Positions 57,101 through 64,000 of a stretch of 64,000 bases of DNA are shown here, piece after piece (position 1 is the first letter of the stretch; every line of letters begins with the position of its first letter). The translations under genes were made by a program, and so were the position numbers. The notes under the pieces are model-generated. The model did not search any database. It saw nothing but the letters and a program-made list of their open reading frames with translations, and was not told where the DNA came from. Location: positions 155,794,369 through 155,858,368 of the forward strand of contig NC_084463.1 of NCBI RefSeq assembly GCF_027409185.1. The letters run 5' to 3'. The DNA is from Cynocephalus volans. Taxonomy: Eukaryota > Chordata > Mammalia > Dermoptera > Cynocephalidae.

Positions 57101-60100
57101 CCCAAATGTCCCCAAGATCCAATACCCATACCCGTTCCCATCAGCAGAATATTTTAAAAAGTAAGGGTCTTCACAATAGGTGCCAGAGTTCTCATGTTCC
57201 CTGGGTAGTAGTAGGCTCTTTATGTTCCTGAAAAAGGAGTGGCTGAGATGACTAGACCAGATGTCAGTTCCCACATCAGTCTTCAGAGGAGTCTTCCCTG
57301 AGAAAGTCTCCCTGTACTTGCTCAGAACAGGCAAAGCTCCTCCTCCCCTCTTCCAGGTCCAGACCCAGAAATCTCATTTTTTTTTTTTTTTTTTGAAACC
57401 CAGATAAGCCAAACATCTGGGTATTATTTTCTGGGCCTTAAAGAGGGGTCTGTCTCTCCCAGCTGACACTGGCAGAGAGCTCTAGTTTAGTGCTGAGCAA
57501 GTTCAACGTGGTATTTCTTCTTGCGTCAGTACCTACCCTCCTTCATTCCTAATGCTCAGCCAGAAAGACTAGCTGACTTGGAAAATTCAAACAGTGAAGC
57601 TTGTGGATCCAAAGGTGATTATAGTGTAAGGTAGTCAAACAAATCACCTGTTAACTTTTGTCTTCCTAACAGTTTATTCTCACAGGATACCTCACAGGAA
57701 TAGATGAGAGATCAAAAAAAAATGTGGTAAGTCACTTTTGTAACCTCTATGTGATTTAAAATCTTCTATTTTCTTTATAGCATCTTTGTGTATAAAGCCT
57801 TTAGTAATAAAGTATCTCTCAGGAAAATCTTTACACATCAAAGTTGCAGTTCAGATTATTCCTATTGACCAGTGTCTCCATTAACCCTGCATCCTTAGAC
57901 TGGGTTCTATTTCTCTGGCCCAGTAAAAGGAGTTACTAATTGGAAACCATTCTACATACAACTAATTTAATGGTTCTTAATTGGGATTAATTTCATGTCT
58001 CCCTCCTCAGGGAATATTTGACAATGTCTGAAGACATTTTTGGTTGTCACACTGGGAGGGAAGTGCTATTGGCATCTAGTGGGTAGAAGTAAGGGATGTT
58101 TCCAAGCAACCTAAAATGCACAGGGCAGCCTCCCACACCAAAAAAATTATCTGACCAAAAATGTCTATAGTACTAAGGTTGAGAAACCATGTTCCAACCA
58201 AAACCAATCTCAGGATCCCAATAATTCTCTTTCCCCAACCCCAATCTCACCTCCACTACCAACAAAAGTTTTTCATTGAGGCCTGCCCAAGGTCTAGAAA
58301 AAGAGTCTAGGCATTGATTCTGGATGATTTTAGGATTGAATTAAGGATAACACGCATTGCATGTCAACTTGAAGGGAAAAGTACATACTTCTAAAAGTTG
58401 TGTTGAGAATTTAATAAGATTTAAAAGGCATGATGATACTTAAACGTTCATGCTCCCTTCTAACCACTCTGATCTCATTCAAGGTCCTGGAGCTGTGGGC
58501 CTTCTCTCAGAGTCATTTTAACTCTGTTCTTATGGTTCTTACATTCTTATGGTCCTTTGCCTGTTTCCTGTAGGAATAGTTACACACAATAGAGAAGTTC
58601 TGGGGGAATAAATGCCCTCATTTCTACCTGTGGAAATAAATACAAACAATGCAGCTGAAGCCCCAAATGCCATTCTCTCTGAATTGACTTCTTTCCAGAG
58701 CTGAGAAATATACTGAGGTTGAGGTGGACCCCTGACTCACTGAGAGCTATGCAGATGGAGGCAGACAGCATGGTACAAGGGCAGGAGCACTGAACCGGGC
58801 ATCAGAAGACCTGGCTTTCCACCACAGCTCTTCCCCCAGCTGCGAGGTTACTCACAATCACTTAATTCCCGAACGCCATTCATGTCTAAAATAGGGATGT
58901 GTCCTGCCTACATCACAAAACTGCAATGAGAACCAGATGAGACTAAGGCTGGGCATGTTCTGCAAAGAACGATACACATGAGGGATTGCTTATCTAGAGA
59001 CGTTGTCTATTAAATGTCCCGTGGAGCCAAAAACAGAGCCTTGAGAAAAAAAAAAAAGAACCAAAGACTGAGAGAGATGGCTTATCTATATGCCTCTGAA
59101 CATCTCCTGCCAAAATGCTTGTTTGTAATAAAGGCCTGGGTTTAGGGTAAACATTAAGTTACAAGCATACTTCCAAGTCCTGCCATGCTAAACCACAAAC
59201 TGCTCTGGGAAGGATGGGCTGTGGAAACATATCATTGCATCTTCCAGCACAACACGCATACCACAGACAATAAAGGTACAGTAAATATCTGCTGATGACA
59301 CAGGAAGGTCCTCTTTTTCTTCCTTTAGAAGAGCAATATCAGTGCTAGGAGTGGGTATTAAGAAACAAATCAGATGCCCCCCTTCCTCTGAAGGAGCTCA
59401 GACATACATAACCTCCCCTCCCCCACCAAAAAAAATGGGAATGAATAAAGGAAATTGAGTGGGGCAACTTGAACTTTTGATGCCTTCCATACTGGAACAC
59501 TGAGGTCAAGAAAGGACACCTTTAAATTCCAGTCAAATCTGTTACCATCTTTGAATGTGTTATTGTTTTTGTTGGTTATTGTTTGAATCCTCCAGAGGAA
59601 TAAATGTAAGCCACATAATGGCAGAACATCACCTCTTTTATTCATCTTTGTGTCTCCGGAGCCTGATGCAGTGCCTGACACATATTTGGTGCACACTAAG
59701 TATTTATGAAATAGATGAATAAATGGATACTATCCTAAAGTTAGGGTACATCCAAGAGATCAGGTAATTTGTACAAGGTCCTAGTGAAACTAGGACTTAA
59801 AATCAGGTTGATTTTCCAAGCCAAGATATTTTCTAACATACCATACTGCTTCCAGATTATGAAAGATGGTGCATTGAGATAAAATGAACATTTTCTTTAG
59901 CATTAACCAAAGAGTATCCTTGAGCCATTTTAAAACTTGATTTGTCTTCTGACCTTGATGAATCAGGATTTAATTTATCAAGTCTTCCAATTTTTCTGAT
60001 CCGATGGAGTAACTTATCCCTGAAATGTATCTGGAAAGAAAAAATCACAAAGAATTTCTTATAGGTATTTTTGGTTTGGTTTGTTTTTTATTATTTTTAA

Positions 60101-62829
60101 AAACTATTTTCCAGGGACAAGGTATCATGGCCATGAATGCTATCAGTTCCTTGGTTGCAGTAGCTGGGATTACTCTCACCATTATCAGCTATAGCCAGCA
60201 ACACAAGTACTGCGAGATGTCTTCCCTTGAAGGAATATGTGCTTTAGGTAGAACACTTTTCATTGTGAGTGGTCTTATTTTGTACAATGAATCTGTATAA
60301 TCTTATCTGAACCGTGTCTATAATGCAATGATTCATTAATTTCATTACACTAAGTGAAGCTGTGTCAGGATTTGAACTGCTGGTTGGGAAGCCTGTTGTA
60401 GGGTGATGATTGAAATGACTGAGGAGCCATATCATCTGGATTTGAATCCCGGTTTTGTCACATATAAGCTTGTGACCTTGGCCTAACATTGTATTTTCTC
60501 TGAGCCTCAGTGGAAAATGAGGATAAAAATACCTACCTCATTGGGCTGTTGTGAGGATTACTTAAATTAAAACAGTACCTGGCATAGGGTAAATATTCAA
60601 TAGTTCTAGCTGTTCCTGTGATTATTGACATGGACTGAATTAAATTTTACCTTTTCAGCATTAAAGAGGAACAAAATGACCTAACAAGTTTGCTCAGCTG
60701 ACACTAAAACAAAATACAGTGGGAGAAGGTGTTTAAGCCACTTAATTTTAGGACATAAATCATTTTCTATAATTGAAGTAATTTTATTCATTAAAGCAGA
60801 TGAGATATATCTTTAACAGGAAATATAATTGTAGGCATAGTTTTAAGTATTTTTCTAGTAAGTAATCAATGACATTATTTTAAAGCATGTAAATGATTCC
60901 AATAGGCCTTTCCTTATAGTTCCCTAAGCAAGGCCTGGGGTTTCATTCTATTTGTACCAGCTGCATCTTAAAGGCTCGGGTCCTAGACATTTAATGAGAT
61001 TTGAACCTGTTAGCACGGAAGTGAAGTGAAATCATGAAAAAATGTCTCCCTCAATAAAGAAGGAAAGGGAAAAGAGCTGTCAGTTACTGAATACAAGATT
61101 TTATTTAACCCTCACAATCACCCACTGAAGTGGCCCTAGGGACCTTCTTACGTGTTCTGAGGTACATTCCAGAATTACACTCATAACAGGTTACTAACAA
61201 AAGCCAGAAAACAATACAAGGGATAAAACAGGAGCCTACTACTGTCCATTATGTTGGCATATATCAGGAAGAAATTGTATACTAAAAGGATTAAATCTCC
61301 AGATATATGAAATTCTGCTACAGGATTAGTTACCTGCATATGGAATCATAGACAATCTGTTCTTCGGCCTTACTTAGATAACTCCACTATTCCTAGCTAT
61401 AACCCAAATATCATAAGCTAAAAAAGCCAGAACAGTAGATTTTAGACACCTCTTGGGCTGATCCCTATCCCATAGACTAATCCATTATCTACACTGCAAC
61501 CAGAGTCATCAACAAATCTGAGCACATTACTTAATGGCTTCCTGTTAAATAATGAATTAACACCCAAATCTTAAGGGACTTACAAAACTATATAACACCT
61601 ACCCTGCCTACCTTTCCAACATTATTCTAGGACTTTATTTGTCTCACTCCACACTGCAACCACTTCCTGGAATCCCTGAATGTGTCAAGTCCCCACTGCC
61701 CCAGGACCATAAGACCAGCTTCTTCCTGTTTTAAATGGTCCCAGCTCAGTGCTCACCCTTTTCTGCTTACACAATTAATTCATCCTCATACTTAAATTTC
61801 AATTTAAATATCACTTCTTTAAGGAAGCCCTTCCTGATCACACCTCTATTCCCAGGCTTGGTTAGATCTCCCATTATAGTAATGCATAACTCCTAATCCT
61901 TCTTCACAGCGTTTACTGCAATTTAGTTAAGTAAATCATGATCTGATCATTTGTTTCTGTCTGCCTCCCTTACTATTCTAATGTAAGTGCCACAAAGACC
62001 AGAACCAAGTCTATCTTGCTTAATGGCTGAAGCCAGTAAATTGTGTACAGTAGTGTCTTCACATATTTCAGTTTTACTAACAAATGACGAATATCTAAGC
62101 TTTTGGATGTATTGCAGGAAAACTGAGATTCAGAGAGACTCAGTTACTTGTCCACGATTAAGTGTGACCTTGGGCCCAGTTGCACCCAGCTTTTTCTGTC
62201 TCCAGATCTTAGGCTTTTTAGACACCATTCTATACCATGCTGACTCTCAATCTAAACATTACCTTAAAGCACAGTGTGCAAAATGGCAATCTTTAGGCTA
62301 TATCCAGCCTGCCAATATGTTCTATTTAGTTCACACAGGTGAAAAATAACTGGGAAATTTAATCTCAAAAATATTCACCTTCCTTAAGGGAAGAAAAATA
62401 AACCAGGCATCATGGTTCCCATATTCCCACATGAAAACAATTGTCTAGATTGAGTAATGGACGCCTCCTATGAATACCGTTGCTCTCTCCTGTCTCCCTT
62501 CCTGTTTTGCTCAAGATGGTTGCTTGACCCCTAGAGGCATTTGAGTTTGTTACTCTTCCTTATCAGAAATACATAAGATAAAAATTGTGCAATGACTGAT
62601 GGCTACAGAACCATCTAAAATATGAGTTTTCCTATACCTAGGCATACAGTGGAAGAAATTCTTGGCTTATATCTCTAAAATGATACAGCTTTCATTCCAG
62701 ATGCCATTTATTTCTCCTTATTATTTGCAGGGAATTTTGTCAATTTTATTGATCATCAGCATAGCGGAACTCAGCATCTCTGTGACTGTTGCATCCTTTA
62801 GAAGCAAGTGCTGGACAAGCTCAGATGAG
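54040..62829 (+). CDS. MS4A14: MS4A14-like four-pass membrane protein, first five coding exons (partial)
   Basis: Coding exons are 54040-54177, 55579-55707, 57673-57726, 60115-60264 and 62731-62829. The first four introns have GT/AG ends, all junctions are phase 0, and together the exons give 190 codons. The N-terminus (MESSSQDQRATHVIT, then ETVLTAFPYRPHSSLLDFLK) is very close to human MS4A14, as is GQG..AMNAISSLVAVAGIT. Membrane segments are about residues 48-66 (VQILLALIIVGLGAIFAF), 80-96 (LSGYPFWGAFI into FILTGYL), 115-134 and 158-179 (GILSILLIISIAELSIS). Two cysteines lie in the loop between segments 3 and 4 (KYCEM, GICAL). MS4A14 in humans has a very long glutamine-rich C-terminal exon; it is not seen here and should lie past the window if present. 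Exon 3 is 54 bp rather than the family's 57. Little is established about function. Confidence 0.9.
55579..55707 (+). CDS. MS4A14: MS4A14-like coding exon 2
   Basis: 43 codons after the acceptor CTCCTCACAG. Encodes membrane segment 1 and SGYPFWGAFI. Donor ATTGTAAGT. Confidence 0.93.
55800..55995 (+). mobile_element. L2 3' end with a (GAAT)n/(CAAT)n tail, intron 2
   Basis: Runs from ACTAGGACATACACTCCAAA through TCAGAACCTAGAATCATGCT to GAATGAATGAATAA and CAATCAATCAATGA. L2 3' ends commonly finish in such short repeats. Confidence 0.65.
57673..57726 (+). CDS. MS4A14: MS4A14-like coding exon 3
   Basis: 54 bp, 18 codons (FILTGYLTGIDERSKKNV) after the acceptor CTTCCTAACAG, completing membrane segment 2. 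An A run (AAAAAAAAA) lies inside the exon. Donor GTGGTAAGT. Confidence 0.9.
57965..58190 (+). mobile_element. Short hAT-Charlie-type DNA transposon (MER5/MER58-like), copy 2
   Basis: Shares GACAATGTCTGAAGACATTT, GCATCTAGTGGG and AAGGTTGAGAAACC with the copy at 52604-52812, in the same orientation. Confidence 0.65.
58765..58985 (+). mobile_element. MIR SINE fragment, intron 3
   Basis: Includes GGCATCAGAAGACCTGGCTT, TGCGAGGTTACTCACAATCA and AAAATAGGGATGTGTCCTGC, followed by CTGCAATGAGAACCAGATGA. Confidence 0.6.
59590..59735 (+). mobile_element. L2 3' end fragment, intron 3
   Basis: TAAATGTAAGCCACATAATG, TCTTTGTGTCTCCGGAGCCT and GATGCAGTGCCTGACACATA lead to a tail ATAGATGAATAAATG. Confidence 0.65.
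60115..60264 (+). CDS. MS4A14: MS4A14-like coding exon 4
   Basis: 50 codons after the acceptor ATTTTCCAG. Encodes membrane segment 3 and the loop through ...ALGRTLFI. Donor ATTGTGAGT. Confidence 0.93.
60393..60635 (+). mobile_element. MIR SINE, intron 4
   Basis: Nearly complete: GGATTTGAATCCCGGTTTTG, TTGTGACCTTGGCCTAACAT, AATGAGGATAAAAATACCTA, GGGCTGTTGTGAGGATTACT and CAGTACCTGGCATAGGGTAA. Confidence 0.85.
61440..62030 (+). mobile_element. L2 LINE 3' part, intron 4
   Basis: Contains TTAATGGCTTCCTGTTAAAT, AAGGAAGCCCTTCCTGATCA and ATTCTAATGTAAGTGCCAC in L2 order. Confidence 0.75.
62731..62829 (+). CDS. MS4A14: MS4A14-like coding exon 5
   Basis: 33 codons after the acceptor TTATTTGCAG. Encodes membrane segment 4 and ends ...CWTSSDE. 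The donor (GAG then GTGCAT) is weak. Read through, the frame gains seven codons and meets TGA at 62848-62850, which would give a 197-residue protein. Confidence 0.85.
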
Positions 62830-62850
62830 GTGCATTCAATGTTGTTATGA

Positions 62851-63369
62851 CAATGAATTCCTACTGGGACACTTTAAGGTGACTTCTGGTCTGTTAGTGG
62901 GCAAAGCAGTATGCCCGGATGCTGAACTAAAATCTCTAAATTTAGGAAGGTCGTGGAAGGACAAGCTTTAGCTCACCCCACCCTTTGAGACAAGTATGCT
63001 TTCCTTTCTTGTCCAATCTGCTATCCTCGGTCATCTCTGTTCAGACACAGCTCTTTGTCTCCTTACCAGAGAGGAAGTAGAGAAAAAATATTAACAGTGA
63101 TATTAAATATCATTTATATATAATCTTTAGGATTTACATTTATTAAATGCATACTATGTCAGTTATTATAATCACTGAGTACCAACTTACTCAATTTTAA
63201 CAACTCTTATAACATCCTTATTTACATATAGAGGAATTAAGGACAAAGGGTTAAATAACCTCTCTAGTATTGCATAACATCAGGATTCTGACTCAAGCAG
63301 TATGGCTCCAGAGCCTGCTCCCTAAGACCCAAATGCCAGTCCAGGCCCTGTGATCGGTGGGCTTCTTTT
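62851..63369. other. Non-coding DNA with a MIR-like fragment
   Basis: About 63175-63335 looks like a minus-strand MIR (TTTACATATAGAGGAATTAA, then ATGGCTCCAGAGCCTGCTCC). No exon recognised. Confidence 0.45.
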
Positions 63370-64000
63370 CTCTTTTTTTACTTCAACATTTTAGAAGCAT
63401 AATGTACAAACAATAAAATGGACCCATTTAAAGTGTACAGTTCGATGAGTTTTGACAAGTTATATATACCTGTTTAGCTACCACCACAATCAAGATTTAG
63501 TACCTTCCTATATCACATCAGTAGGTTCACTAGAACACCCTTTGCAGTCAACGCCCTTGCCACCTAGAGTAGTTTTGACTTTCCCAAACATCATATACGT
63601 GGGTAAGTATTCTCTGTGTTTGGCTTCTTTCACACAGAAACATGTTTTTGAGACATGTTTCTCAACATGCATCCATCCATGCTGTTGCTTCCATCAAGAA
63701 TTCATTTCTTTTATGTACGCATATACCAAAATTTGTTTATCCTTTTACCTCTCGATGGGTATTTGGATTGTTTAAAGTTATGAATTATTATCAATAAATT
63801 GCTATGAACATTTGAGTTCACATTTTTATGTGGACATATGTTTTTGTTTCTCTTGAAATGTTATATCTAGGATTTGATTGTTAGATCACATTGTAAATAA
63901 ATGTTTCACTTTATAAGAAACTGTCAATCATTTCTCCAAAGTGGCTGTATCATTTTTCATTCTCATCAGCAATATACAAGAGATACGACTGCTCTATCTC
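63370..64000 (-). mobile_element. Old L1 3' region, antisense, running off the window
   Basis: Order of blocks: CATTTAAAGTGTACAGTTCG, ACCACCACAATCAAGATTTA, CATCCATCCATGCTGTTGCT, TTGCTATGAACATTTGAGTT and TTTCTCCAAAGTGGCTGTAT. This is the usual antisense L1M 3' series. Confidence 0.75.

Noticed and set aside
1-64000. tRNA, rRNA, CRISPR, bacterial operon or phage signals
   Set aside because: None seen; the sequence is eukaryotic, with introns and mammalian repeats.

Overview
This is mammalian nuclear DNA: AT-rich, gene-poor, intron-bearing and dense in ancient interspersed repeats. It carries two consecutive genes of the MS4A (membrane-spanning 4-domain, subfamily A) cluster, both on the + strand and in the order known from primate chromosome 11q12: MS4A7, then MS4A14. 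Both read cleanly across canonical splice sites. They differ enough from the human proteins, as I remember them, to suggest an orthologous locus in another placental mammal or a diverged paralogous pair. The repeats (MST-type MaLR LTRs, L1MA-like L1, L2, MIR, an ERV1-type provirus) point to a primate or a close primate relative. I found no Alu in 64 kb, which is unexpected for an anthropoid. Species is not determined.

Layout. 1-12.4 kb has no gene I can support. It holds a short GGAGTTTC repeat, a striking 12-copy 25-bp CpG-rich minisatellite (4.8-5.1 kb), an MST LTR with a perfect target-site duplication, an MLT-like LTR and a solo ERV1-like LTR. 12.4-18.7 kb is a defective class I endogenous provirus on the - strand, with both LTRs and decayed gag, pro, pol and env; the reverse transcriptase core appears to be missing. 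20.4-22.5 kb carries an L1 3' end and a processed EIF5 retrocopy on the - strand. 22.5-28.9 kb is one old near-full-length L1 on the + strand, split by a MaLR LTR. 28.9-35.7 kb holds MIR, L1 and mariner-like fragments.

35.7-48.6 kb is the MS4A7-like gene: six coding exons, 241 codons, every junction in phase 0. Its introns contain L2, a large inverted repeat, an MST LTR and an ancient L1/HAL1 piece. 48.7-54.0 kb is intergenic (L1, L2, MLT1, a MER5-type element, a TA microsatellite). 54.0-62.8 kb is the MS4A14-like gene: five coding exons encode the N-terminus and four membrane segments. The large glutamine-rich last exon known from human MS4A14 is not visible and would lie beyond the window, unless a short form ends just after exon 5. 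The window closes in an antisense L1 fragment.

Both proteins are predicted four-pass membrane proteins with cytoplasmic ends. The other open frames of 60-180 codons look like chance frames or repeat fragments.
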